Shown here piece after piece: positions 38,496 through 47,235 of a stretch of 64,000 nucleotides of DNA. The stretch lies in the NCBI RefSeq assembly GCF_001192835.1, contig NZ_DF968182.1, positions 2,699,113 to 2,763,112 of the forward strand. The letters are read 5' to 3'. The position numbers were made by a program, and so were the translations under genes. Within the stretch, counting starts at the first letter, position 1. Every line of letters starts with the position of its first letter. This DNA is from Lentimicrobium saccharophilum (GTDB lineage Bacteria; Bacteroidota; Bacteroidia; Bacteroidales; Lentimicrobiaceae). The notes beneath the pieces are model-generated. The model ran no database searches, was not told the DNA's origin, and was given only the letters and a program-made list of their open reading frames with translations.

Positions 38496-39600
38496 ACTAC
38501 AGCCTTAAGAAACTATCAACAGATTATGAAGAATTATGGCAAATGTTAGAACTTACAAGACCATATTCACTTGACAAATATATTAATAGACATGGACAAA
38601 TAAATGAAATCAATAATATCCCTGCAAACAAGACTTACTTATTAGGGTATATTATTGAAGATAAGCTAAATGAGATTGTTCAATTCGATCCTTCTAATGG
38701 AGAAGCCTTAATGTTATTAAAAGAAAGAAAGGAGTGGCTTGAACAAGGCAAAAGAAATCAAATGTCCTTTCTTACATCAGACCATTTGGATGTATATGTT
38801 GCAACATCAATGCGATTGGAACATGAATACCTCCTGATCAGCAAGTTGGTTAACCTAATCTTTAATTCTGATATTTTAAAACCTCTAAATATCAGATGGT
38901 TTGACCCTACCCAGGCTTATTGTGAAAATAGGATAGATAAGGGATTATCCGAAGCATTGATGTTGAAAAGGGCAAAACTTACTCTATATCTTGTTCAGGA
39001 ATCTGACACTTTTGGTAAAGACTCAGAACTTGCTTCAACCCTTGCTCAAGGAAAGCCAGTTATTGCATTTGTGCCAGAAGGTAATAAGGAATATGTTGAT
39101 TCGTTGCTGGAAGAATTGCACCGATTAAATCCATCTGTTTCTGAACAGGAGATAATATTAAGACAATTGAAAATTTTTAATCCGAATCTTGCATGGGAAG
39201 TTGAAAACCAAGAATTAAGAAACTGGATAGAAAATCCCGAAAAAGCACCAATAGAGAACCTCAAAGATCTTTTATACAGTACTGTAGAACAAACTTATAA
39301 TAAACGTGCAAAAACATTAAAAGAAACACATCCCCTAGGTATCCAGGTTAGTTTACGCACAGGTGTTGCAAATGGCGTACTTGTTGTAAGAACTATTGAG
39401 GACTGTTCCAGACTAATCGAAACAATTTTATTAAATAAAATGAGTTTTAAAGTTGAAAAATTACCAGAACCTAATGAAGAATATCTTACTTTAGTCGAGG
39501 ATATTTCTAAATCCATTTTCCGAGTTAAAACCGGTGACGAAATTCTGACTAATTCTTTCTGGAATTTTTATCTAGAATGAATGTTTAAAACCCTTATACA

Positions 39601-39777
39601 ATGAGCAAGGACAAAAATCAATTAAACAAACCTACACCATATGATGTTGGTCGATATGGTGGATTGTCAGGTAAACCTGGACACACAGGTGGATCAAGAG
39701 AGAAATCACCTTATGATCTTAATTCAACAAGATCAGGGAACAGATCTCACCTAACGAGAAGTCCTCATTCTAAATAA
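39601..39777 (+). CDS. 58-aa glycine-rich small protein
   Basis: An ATG-started frame of 58 codons lying 20 bp after the split gene and 82 bp before the FRG gene, same strand. It is hydrophilic and low in hydrophobic residues, with two similar halves around PYDVGRYGGLSGKPGH and SPYDLNSTRSGNRSH; PYD occurs in both. Not a family I know. Its place in the gene row and complete frame suggest a real gene; composition suggests a disordered peptide, for example a regulator, substrate or antitoxin-like partner of its neighbours. All of that is inference. Confidence 0.5.
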   Translation: MSKDKNQLNKPTPYDVGRYGGLSGKPGHTGGSREKSPYDLNSTRSGNRSHLTRSPHSK

Positions 39778-39803
39778 TTAGGCTCACATTAATAATTTAT
39801 TCA

Positions 39804-39839
39804 AACGAAGAGTGTAGTATCGTTTCTACACTCTTCGTT
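39804..39839 (+). terminator. 14-bp perfect hairpin between the small protein and the FRG gene
   Basis: AACGAAGAGTGTAG (39804-39817) pairs with CTACACTCTTCGTT (39826-39839) around an 8-nt loop. The trailing T run is poor, so it may be an attenuator or mRNA-processing site rather than a full terminator. The FRG gene starts 20 bp later. Confidence 0.5.
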
Positions 39840-39859
39840 CATTATTAGGTTTAAAGGTG

Positions 39860-40684
39860 ATGAGAATCTGTAAAATTGAAGATGCAGTTAAGGTCGGAAA
39901 AACTTTTAAATATAATTGGTACCGAGGACATTCCAGGGCCTATAACAATTTGAAACCCCGAATTTTCAGAGATGAATTTTACAGCCAGGGGCACCAAGCA
40001 ATCTCACCCGATACAGAGTTTCAGTTTGTTTATGACTTCAAACGAATTGCCCCTGCCTTATATTCTGCTTTACCAGCCAACGATAACAATCTGGAATGGT
40101 TGATTTTAATGCAACACTTTGGAACTCCAACAAGGCTTTTAGATTGGTCCGAAAGCATTCTTGTAGCACTATTCTTTGCAGTCATTGACAATCCATCTGA
40201 GGATGGCGAGCTTTGGTCTATCTTTCCCCAGGAACTAAATAAGCTGTCGGAAATTGATGGATATCCCCAGCAAAGTCATAAATATCTGAAATATCTTTCA
40301 GATGCCCCCTTAATAGAAAATAAAATCAAATTAAAAGAAAGCCTAGAGATTACTACGCCGCCCAATTTACCGTTAGCGTTTTATCCAACGCTAAAATTTT
40401 CAAGAATGAATACCCAACAGAGTGCTTTTACAATTCATCCTGTACCATCAGAGGAAAATGATATCATCTCAAAACTTACTAACGATAAGCATTTATCCAG
40501 ATACATCATTCCTAAAGAGACAAAATCAAATATCATTGAAGAATTAAACTGTTTGGGAGTTAGTTATCGAACATTGTTCATGGATCTTGACAATTTGTCT
40601 AAAGATTTGATAAGAAGATATCAGAATCCTGCATGGAGCTGTTGGGGGCAACCGGATCAACCAAACTTTGATTCCATCCTGTAA
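39860..40684 (+). CDS. FRG-domain protein
   Basis: A 274-aa protein with the FRG-domain pattern: YNWYRGHSRAYNNLKPRIFRD near the N-terminus, then MQHFGTPTRLLDWSESILVALFFAV around residues 87-111, and a C-terminal RYIIPKETKSNIIEELNCLGV stretch. The invariant Arg-Gly and the QHxGxPTRLLDW block are intact. FRG proteins are frequent in prophages, plasmids and defence islands; the activity is not established to my knowledge. I start at ATG 39860, as the GTG one codon earlier adds nothing. It is the last gene of the putative three-gene cassette. Confidence 0.85.
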   Translation: MRICKIEDAVKVGKTFKYNWYRGHSRAYNNLKPRIFRDEFYSQGHQAISPDTEFQFVYDFKRIAPALYSALPANDNNLEWLILMQHFGTPTRLLDWSESILVALFFAVIDNPSEDGELWSIFPQELNKLSEIDGYPQQSHKYLKYLSDAPLIENKIKLKESLEITTPPNLPLAFYPTLKFSRMNTQQSAFTIHPVPSEENDIISKLTNDKHLSRYIIPKETKSNIIEELNCLGVSYRTLFMDLDNLSKDLIRRYQNPAWSCWGQPDQPNFDSIL

Positions 40685-40728
40685 CCTTTCGGACGGAATT
40701 GATACTAGCGACTAGAGTAATGTGACTT

Positions 40729-41781
40729 ATGCGAATCAAGGGTTAAAATATTAAAGAAATGAATGCTGCGGAGATTTTTCCGAAAACATGAACCAATAAT
40801 CCGGCAGTTGAACGAGTTTTAGAAGCCCTTTGAAAGTCAGTTTTTTCGATGAGCCAGTTAAATAAAGCCTCTATAGGTTGCCTGATTGTGGATACGGCTT
40901 TGGAAAACAAATCATTATAAGCTCTATCAAAATTCTTTTCCCAGTTTGATTGATTTTGCACTCCCTTAATTGGAGTAAGCATCAACGAGTTCTTTGAATT
41001 AGCCAGGTTGTTGAAATAGTCAACGTTATGGTAGATTTTATCTCCATAAAAAGTTCGGTTTTCGATATTCTCCCATGCATTTTTAAAAACATTCAGATCA
41101 TTCTCAGATGCAGCAGTAACAAGAAGTTGTTCCGGGTAAGGTAATTTTTTAGGATGTTTAAAAGCCAGTGCGTGAAGTTTCAAACCAAAGTAGTACATGG
41201 CTTTTGTAGAACAATAACCTTTATCAGTGATTTCACGAGCTACTTTACCAACGCGTTTACCAGAACATGTAATTATTGGAAGAGAATCCAATACACTTTC
41301 ATTGTCTGAGCATGTAACTGGTTTATACTCCGCCAACAAAGAGCCAGCGAATAGCTTGAAAGCTTCAGAAAGCCTATTTAAACGGTTATTAAATGCGGTG
41401 TAGGAAGGCAACTTTGGAAACCAGGAACGCAAATAATCATTGGCAAATGAATGGATCTGCTTGATCTTCACTCGCTGTTCCTGATTGACACAAAACAAAT
41501 AAATGGTCATAATTTCCTGATCTGAAAACGCTGGTTCATCATTGTTGCTAAACCGCATACAAGAAAATTTTAGTTCATTCTCGTACTTTTCGCAAACTTG
41601 AAAGTAAATTTTGATTAATTTGTCTGCCTTAACCTGAGATATCATATCTTAAGTGGTGTAGTGGTATATTCCACTAAGATACTGATTCTCAGGTTATTAA
41701 TAAAATATATTATTCATAACTTGTTAACAATCAGATTGTTAACAACTGCTTACTAATTTAACTTCAACCCTTGATTCGCAT
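40729..41781 (-). mobile_element. Complete IS982-family element (1,053 bp)
   Basis: Perfect 16-bp inverted ends ATGCGAATCAAGGGTT (40729-40744) and its complement (41766-41781). Direct duplication GACTT flanks it (40724-40728, 41782-41786). One transposase on the minus strand. It landed between the FRG gene and the HD-domain gene without cutting a visible gene. Confidence 0.88.
40743..41645 (-). CDS. IS982-family transposase
   Basis: A 300-aa DDE transposase with the IS982 arrangement: an N-terminal region with FSDQEIMTIYLFCVNQEQRVKIKQIHSFA, RSWFPKLPSYTAFNNRLNRL, the catalytic region VLDSLPIITCSGKR, YYFGLKLHALAF, and the C-terminal RQPIEALFNWLIEKTDFQRASKTRS block. Frame intact and the end of the gene runs into the left terminal repeat. 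Confidence 0.9.
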   Translation of the reverse strand: MISQVKADKLIKIYFQVCEKYENELKFSCMRFSNNDEPAFSDQEIMTIYLFCVNQEQRVKIKQIHSFANDYLRSWFPKLPSYTAFNNRLNRLSEAFKLFAGSLLAEYKPVTCSDNESVLDSLPIITCSGKRVGKVAREITDKGYCSTKAMYYFGLKLHALAFKHPKKLPYPEQLLVTAASENDLNVFKNAWENIENRTFYGDKIYHNVDYFNNLANSKNSLMLTPIKGVQNQSNWEKNFDRAYNDLFSKAVSTIRQPIEALFNWLIEKTDFQRASKTRSTAGLLVHVFGKISAAFISLIF

Positions 41782-41863
41782 GACTTAATACCATTTATGG
41801 CAATTTGTCAGCAGTGATTAGATTATTAGATGTTAAACCGAAACCAAGTTAATTCAATTTTAA

Positions 41864-42919
41864 CTATTCGTGTATCTCTATCTTAATTCTTGCGCCATCA
41901 ATAGTAACTTCAACCGCCATCCATTTCTCTAAAGACTCGATCTTTTTAAACCATCCATCATAATCAAGACAATTGTCGATTATTTCTAAAATGATAATCT
42001 GCTTAATGTGATCATAATCGATCCTCATTTTGTCAAACACACATAAGGGTTGCAATTGAGAAAAATGCTTGGAAGGTTCAATCGTATCTGCTAGACATAA
42101 AAGGAATAATAACCCATGTTCTTTTTTTTTCAACCTTTTTTCATGGTGGTTTATGATTATTAAATCTATCAAACCGCTTCTCGTATATAATTCTAGATCC
42201 TCCTCTTCAGTACAAAACCAAATGTTATGGGCTATAATGATACTTGCAATGTGTTTATACCAATCAATATGGTCTGAAGACCAGTGCAGCCCCTTGTAAG
42301 AAAAGTCTGTTTTATCAAATGGCAAATTATCTGATTTCGCATTAGATTTAGCTGCCCTTATAGCTTTGTTGAGGTTTTTTATCAACCGATCATAAAGTAG
42401 AAGGCCTCCAATAATCCCATGATTTAGAAAATGGCGTTTCTTCCTGCAATAATTGAAATAATTTTTAACAACGCAAGAACTGTGAGGGTCTTCTTGAAAA
42501 TCATGTAAACCGTTATTAGTGATCTTGAGATTAGATTTTAATCTACTAAGTGAATATTCATCAGGTGGAAATCTATTTTTGTCATTTTCAATATAGTACC
42601 CATAATCATGGTATAAGCAACACAGATACCAAAAGTATTCAAATTTAGGTTTATGGGTTTGAGTCTCTAGAACAATTTCTTTAAGAAATAATCCAAGGAA
42701 AAAAGTTGAAAGTGTATGAATATTCTTAAATCTATCGTAATTAAGAGTTGGATCAATTACTGCAAATTTATTCCCAGTATTGAAATAATTATTAACGAAT
42801 CGATTTGCAATTGCTTCATCGGAAAATGGGAACTGATCAAAGTTCATATTGTGGTAATACTTCCAACTTCCACTATTAAATAACTTCTTATAAATCGAAT
42901 GGAAAGTTTCCATAAGCAC
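41864..42919 (-). CDS. Putative HD-domain phosphohydrolase
   Basis: A 351-aa protein. The pattern of an HD metal-dependent phosphohydrolase is visible: His68 (NIHTLST), His104-Asp105 (CLYHDYGYY), His167 (FLNHGIIGG), His231 (IIIAHNIWF) and Asp278 (LCLADTIEP), spaced as in this superfamily. These proteins hydrolyse nucleotides or cyclic nucleotides. It stands alone on the minus strand between IS982 and the restriction operon, in an AT-rich accessory setting. A defence-related nucleotidase is a reasonable guess, but nothing in the sequence proves it. I do not recognise a named family. Confidence 0.6.
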   Translation of the reverse strand: MLMETFHSIYKKLFNSGSWKYYHNMNFDQFPFSDEAIANRFVNNYFNTGNKFAVIDPTLNYDRFKNIHTLSTFFLGLFLKEIVLETQTHKPKFEYFWYLCCLYHDYGYYIENDKNRFPPDEYSLSRLKSNLKITNNGLHDFQEDPHSSCVVKNYFNYCRKKRHFLNHGIIGGLLLYDRLIKNLNKAIRAAKSNAKSDNLPFDKTDFSYKGLHWSSDHIDWYKHIASIIIAHNIWFCTEEEDLELYTRSGLIDLIIINHHEKRLKKKEHGLLFLLCLADTIEPSKHFSQLQPLCVFDKMRIDYDHIKQIIILEIIDNCLDYDGWFKKIESLEKWMAVEVTIDGARIKIEIHE

Positions 42920-43160
42920 TTTTTTACAGGCATTTAAAAGTAGTTATTCCTGATCAAATAATAGAATCAAATCAAAATATGTGCTTATTCACTTTAAGTT
43001 TGATCCAGGATCCTAGGTTTGTTATATTATCGACAATTTTTTATTCAAAAGGCTATCGTGTTTAACTTTAAAAAAATAAAACCTTCTGTATTCCTACGCC
43101 AGTAAGGATTTTGAGTTTTGTCCTTTGGAAAAGTTAATTTCAACTGTACTTTTAAAGCGG

Positions 43161-43186
43161 CTCACGCGAATTTCTTAAAGCGTGAG
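43161..43186. repeat. 7-bp inverted repeat upstream of a small basic ORF
   Basis: CTCACGC and GCGTGAG around a 13-nt loop or spacer-like AT stretch, just before the ATG at 43192. The region 42920-43191 otherwise shows no gene. Confidence 0.35.
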
Positions 43187-43191
43187 AACCC

Positions 43192-43392
43192 ATGAAAAAG
43201 AACCGGAAAAAGAAAAGTAAAAAAAGAAAAAATACAAGAACCCATTTGCCGTTGAAAAAGTGGCAACTGATCCTTAAAGAAATAGCAACTAACTGCCTTG
43301 CCAATTGGATTTATGAATTATTGAAACTCTTATTGAAATTGTTATTTCATTATTGGGCTTTTTATCAAGGATTCCAATTGATCACGAACTGA
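43192..43392 (+). CDS. Possible 66-aa basic single-pass membrane peptide
   Basis: A 66-codon frame whose first 16 residues are almost all Lys, Arg and Asn, followed by an amphipathic stretch and a Leu-rich hydrophobic segment (LLKLLLKLLFHYWAFY). It overlaps the 3' end of the DUF4391-like gene by 51 bp on the opposite strand, which argues against it. The ATG sits immediately behind a small hairpin. The overlapping part of the other gene is helical and Lys/Leu-rich, so some of the pattern may be a shadow of that. Confidence 0.25.
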   Translation: MKKNRKKKSKKRKNTRTHLPLKKWQLILKEIATNCLANWIYELLKLLLKLLFHYWAFYQGFQLITN

Positions 43393-44007
43393 ATTTAACC
43401 TTAAATTCAGCTCAACCTTCCTGTTAAACTGCTTACAATTGGCAATACTAGCCTTTAGTTTTTCAATTTCTTTTTCAAGTGTATAAAGCTGTTGCTTATA
43501 CTCAACCAAGTCCCTCAATGACTTATTTGCCATCTTTGGGGCTCCGGAAAGTTGATTGCAAAAATCATGATATACTGCATCAAGGTTTCTTTTTAGATTT
43601 AACGAGTATTTATTCTCATTTGACTGAAACCAATCAGTCCTGAATCTCCAATCAATGACTGAATTGTTTTCATTTAATGGGTGGGGATGCTTAACCGATG
43701 TTGACAAGTATATTTCTGTGTCTTTTTCGATGATGAAAATAATATTGTAAGGAATCGCTTTGTCAATGAGTTCCAGAAGTAAAGGTATCTCCTCTTTAAT
43801 TTTCAGTTCAACCTTGAAAATTTGAATTTCCTTGATTTCATCCGCTTTCAGATTTAAAGTTTGCGGCGATAGCTTGTATAACCAACTGATACGGGCAACA
43901 AGATTGGTTAACAATTTTTTCTGCTTCACATTGGAATATGATTCAAAGGCATTCTTTGGAATTACCTTGCCTACTCTGGCAGAAGCGGGTATATCAAATA
44001 TGTCCAT
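43342..44007 (-). CDS. DUF4391-family protein, last gene of the type III-like operon
   Basis: A 221-aa protein of the DUF4391 type, from memory a family that travels with SNF2-type helicases and methyltransferases. The N-terminus (DIPASARVGKVIPKN, LLTNLVARISWLYKLSPQTLNL) is followed by a beta-rich section (IQIFKVELKIKEE, IIFIIEKDTEIYLSTSVKHPH) and a C-terminal coiled coil (about residues 165-220) rich in Lys and Glu. Its start codon directly abuts the helicase stop codon, with no bases between, so the two are translated together. No catalytic motif is evident; the coiled coil suggests complex formation. Confidence 0.8.
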   Translation of the reverse strand: MDIFDIPASARVGKVIPKNAFESYSNVKQKKLLTNLVARISWLYKLSPQTLNLKADEIKEIQIFKVELKIKEEIPLLLELIDKAIPYNIIFIIEKDTEIYLSTSVKHPHPLNENNSVIDWRFRTDWFQSNENKYSLNLKRNLDAVYHDFCNQLSGAPKMANKSLRDLVEYKQQLYTLEKEIEKLKASIANCKQFNRKVELNLRLNSVRDQLESLIKSPIMK

Positions 44008-47000
44008 TCACCGCACTATTAAGAACGAAATTAGCTTAAAGTCTTCAATGCCTTTAAGTTTTTCCTGAAGCGCAGTTGTCCCTCCTGCCTTGAAGAGACT
44101 CAGGACTTCCTTTTCCTCTTCAGTGCGAAGGATTGAACCAATACTCTGCTTCAACAATGATGAATATGAGTCCATCCGGTGATAATCGTCAGTTTCAAAG
44201 GCTAACTCTTTGCACAGCTCAATCATTGGTTCACTTTTACCCTTACAAAGCAAACGCACAGCATCTAAAATCTTCTTGGATTCAACATGATTCAGGTAGA
44301 GTTCTCCGGAATTTTTAATGTAAACAAGATAAAAAGGATGAAGACGATTTAATTTATTGATATTGATGCCTGAGTTTATGTTTTTTAAAATAAAAACTAC
44401 TCCTGATTGTAAATCTTCGGTTGACTGAACCACTGTATGTAATCCTTCCGGAATATGAGTAAGTCCGCCATAAGACTTAATAAAATTTGAAAGGTCAACA
44501 CGAAAATCATTAAGACCCAGGTCTGTAATACTAACCCCTTCTCTCAGATCTTCCAGGTCAATGACTTCTTCCTGCAGTTTCCGAAGCTGAATCTTTCGAT
44601 ATTCCAGATCCTTTTCATTTGCATTCAGAATATTATCATCTCCGGTGCTGGCCATGTTACTGATTAACATCCGGCTTTCAACACGTTGCTTTAAATTAAT
44701 ATATGCATCAAGTGTAACATCCGGCCAAAAGTTAACCAATGTAATACTTGAGTTCTTTGAGCCTATTCGGTCAATACGGCCAAAACGCTGAATAATCCTT
44801 ACCGGATTCCAGTGAATATCATAGTTTACCAGAAAATCACAATCCTGTAAATTCTGGCCCTCTGAAATACAATCAGTCGCTATCAATAATTCTATCGAGT
44901 CATTCAATCCGGGATACACCAGTTCTTTGTCCTTTGACAGTGGTGAAAAACAGGTAAGCAAAGGATTTAAGTCAGCCGGAATACTTTTTACATTACTGCT
45001 TTTCCGGGAACCGGTAATAACTGCCGTGTGAATGCTATATTTTTCCTTTATATGTCCCTGAATGTTTTCATACAGGTAATTAGCGGTATCCGCAAAGGCA
45101 GTAAAAACAAGTGCCTTTTGATTCCCATTGTTGAAGGGCTGGTTTATCTTATTGTCCAACAATGAGATAAGTTGTTGAAGTTTGTAATCATTCTCACCCC
45201 TGACATCAACAATATCACTCCATAATTTATTGAGTATCAACAAATCTTCACTTAGATCCTCCTTCCACCGTGTGGTATCCATATCAGCGATATAGACTTT
45301 TACTTTTCTACCAATTACATTTTCTTCATCTCCCCAATCAGCCTCCCAATCAAACTCTTCATCATCAAGTTTTGCCTGAATACCATCATATTCCCCTGTT
45401 CCTCCCCTGGCGATAGTTTTTAGAGCTTGTTCAATTTGGGTAATAATGCCCTCAAGTGTGAGCCTGAATGAATCCACCGAGCTTTCCAAACGTTTTAGCA
45501 AATTGATCCTCATGAGTACCTGGAGGCTTCTCTCACGGTCTAATTGAGTTAGCCTTCCTGACTTGACTGTTTTATCGTAAAGATCGGCATACAGCCCGAT
45601 TTTGCTTTGAAGAATGTAGTTTAGAGGGGAGTATATAGACAAATTCAACAATGTCAATTTCTCGGCAATGTCAACATATGTAACTTCTCCGTTTTTCGTT
45701 AAAGGACTTTGAATTGAAACCGGTTTATTACGCTCAGGAAATTTTCCGATAGCAGTAGTATCGTAATAAGTAGTAATGTGCTTTCTGGACCTTGCGATAG
45801 TTAAAGAATCGAGAATCTCAAAGAAGTCAAAATCAAGCATATCCAACAACTTTTCCGTTGTTCTTTCTGCTGCATCGTATCTACTCCAGACATTAAATGC
45901 CTGTTGTGCTTTCCGGAAAATAAGATCGATTCCTTTATCGGTATCTAATTTACTATCAATTATTGTAGGATCACCTTCATAGGCCAAAGCTAATTGGTTC
46001 CTTAAGTCATTAAATCGATTGTTTACTGGTGTTGCTGAAAGCATGAGTACTTTAGTTTCAATACCTTCCTGAATAACCTTCCTCATCAGACTTTGGTATC
46101 TGTTTTCCTTTCCGGAATTGGGATTGTTATTCCTGAAATTATGCGATTCATCAATAACAATAAGACCATAATTACCCCAATTCACTGTTTCAAGATTGCG
46201 GCCATTACTCATACCTCGACTTCGGGTAAGGTCTGTATGGAATAATACATCATAGCGAAAACGATCGCCTGATAAAATATTGTTCTTATCGTTGTGTCGA
46301 TATGTATTCCAGTTTGCTTCGAGTTTTTTCGGACAAAGAACCAAAATATCTTTGTTCCTCATTTCATAGTACTTGATTACACCAAGTGCTGAAAAGGTTT
46401 TGCCTAATCCCACACTATCAGCCAATATGCAGCCTTTGTATTTTTCCAACTTATTAATGGCTCCAATAACAGCATCCTTTTGAAAGTTGTAGAGCTTACT
46501 CCAGATCAGCGTTTCTTTGAATCCTATCTGGTCATTAGGCAGGTTATCCATGGATATATCTTCCAGGAAGTCATTGAAGATATTGTAAAGAGTAATGAAA
46601 TAGATAAACTCAGGACTATTCTCATTGTAGGCACTCTCAAAGTAATCCTGCACTTTGTGGGTTACATCCTGTAGGTCTTCCTCATTTTCCCAAATCTGAT
46701 TGAACCATTCAAGAAACGCTTTACTATCGGGGTAGTCAGATTTCTGTATAAGGGTTGGAAATCCTTTTTTTTGGGTAATCCCTAGGTCTGATGTTGTAAA
46801 ACTACTCAGATTTGAATATGCAAATTCCTCCTGATTCCAATTCTTAACATGAATCATTCCATTGATTGGCAGGTTCTGGTGCTTATTCGATTTAAAAACA
46901 ACCTTCTCTTTTACCCACCTGGAGCACTCTCTGGCAATAGCTCTTTGGTTAAGCTGATTCTTTAATCTAAGCTCAAATTCACCCCCACATAGTTCAGATT

Positions 47001-47235
47001 CCTTATAAATGTGAGGGATATAAAACAGTCGGGTATGTTTAGTAAAGTTTTCTTCAATGAAAGTTGGAGAACTGAAAACAAATCTCAGTTCATCAATCTT
47101 TTCTAATTCCTTCTTAAGGGCTTCGAATGCATAAATAGAAAAGGATGAGGCGGCAATGCACAATTTGCTTCCCTTTCGAATGCTTTGTTTTAGATCATCT
47201 CCAAGACGGGTATTTATGTTATCTATTAGCTTCAT
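44008..47235 (-). CDS. SNF2-type helicase with PLD-like N-terminal domain
   Basis: A 1,075-aa protein. Residues 1 to about 175 resemble a phospholipase-D nuclease-like domain (CIAASSFSIYAFEALKK; MIHVKNW with an HxK near 129; AYSNLSSFTTSDLG), probably degenerate as only one HxK is seen. The SF2 helicase core follows: Walker A DSVGLGKT with Lys279, DESHNFRN, MLSATPVNNR, and in lobe 2 TDCISEGQNLQDCDFLVNYD and QRFGRIDRIGS. This is the Swi2/Snf2 layout, so it is likely a DNA translocase rather than a strand-separating helicase. The start overlaps the DUF4268-like gene stop by 1 nt and its stop abuts the DUF4391-like gene. Part of the six-gene operon. Confidence 0.9.
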   Translation of the reverse strand: MKLIDNINTRLGDDLKQSIRKGSKLCIAASSFSIYAFEALKKELEKIDELRFVFSSPTFIEENFTKHTRLFYIPHIYKESELCGGEFELRLKNQLNQRAIARECSRWVKEKVVFKSNKHQNLPINGMIHVKNWNQEEFAYSNLSSFTTSDLGITQKKGFPTLIQKSDYPDSKAFLEWFNQIWENEEDLQDVTHKVQDYFESAYNENSPEFIYFITLYNIFNDFLEDISMDNLPNDQIGFKETLIWSKLYNFQKDAVIGAINKLEKYKGCILADSVGLGKTFSALGVIKYYEMRNKDILVLCPKKLEANWNTYRHNDKNNILSGDRFRYDVLFHTDLTRSRGMSNGRNLETVNWGNYGLIVIDESHNFRNNNPNSGKENRYQSLMRKVIQEGIETKVLMLSATPVNNRFNDLRNQLALAYEGDPTIIDSKLDTDKGIDLIFRKAQQAFNVWSRYDAAERTTEKLLDMLDFDFFEILDSLTIARSRKHITTYYDTTAIGKFPERNKPVSIQSPLTKNGEVTYVDIAEKLTLLNLSIYSPLNYILQSKIGLYADLYDKTVKSGRLTQLDRERSLQVLMRINLLKRLESSVDSFRLTLEGIITQIEQALKTIARGGTGEYDGIQAKLDDEEFDWEADWGDEENVIGRKVKVYIADMDTTRWKEDLSEDLLILNKLWSDIVDVRGENDYKLQQLISLLDNKINQPFNNGNQKALVFTAFADTANYLYENIQGHIKEKYSIHTAVITGSRKSSNVKSIPADLNPLLTCFSPLSKDKELVYPGLNDSIELLIATDCISEGQNLQDCDFLVNYDIHWNPVRIIQRFGRIDRIGSKNSSITLVNFWPDVTLDAYINLKQRVESRMLISNMASTGDDNILNANEKDLEYRKIQLRKLQEEVIDLEDLREGVSITDLGLNDFRVDLSNFIKSYGGLTHIPEGLHTVVQSTEDLQSGVVFILKNINSGININKLNRLHPFYLVYIKNSGELYLNHVESKKILDAVRLLCKGKSEPMIELCKELAFETDDYHRMDSYSSLLKQSIGSILRTEEEKEVLSLFKAGGTTALQEKLKGIEDFKLISFLIVR

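Larger units (their letters stand above)
37411..38504 (+). mobile_element. Complete IS1595-family element (1,094 bp)
   Basis: 23-bp imperfect inverted ends: GGCTGTAGTTTA...GCGTTG at 37411-37433 and its counterpart at 38482-38504. The 8-bp direct duplication TTAAGAAA flanks it (37403-37410, 38505-38512), the length normal for this family. One intact transposase inside. Confidence 0.92.
37090..39580 (+). pseudogene. Gene split by IS1595: Rossmann-type (nucleoside deoxyribosyltransferase/TIR-like) protein
   Basis: Before the insertion this was one frame of about 462 codons. The 5' part (37090-37410, 107 codons) ends in FKK. Removing the IS with one copy of its 8-bp duplication joins it in frame to LSTDYEELWQ and the 3' part, open to 39580. 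The 3' part alone could give a 345-aa protein from ATG 38543. It holds a Rossmann-like block: DVYVATSMRLEHEY, then KGLSEALMLKRAKLTLYLVQESDTFGKDSELASTLAQGKPVIAFVP, read in pieces along residues 85-185 of the remnant. This resembles nucleoside-deoxyribosyltransferase and TIR/SLOG-like folds used in anti-phage proteins; that is inference. A 58-aa ORF and an FRG gene follow on the same strand. Confidence 0.75.
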
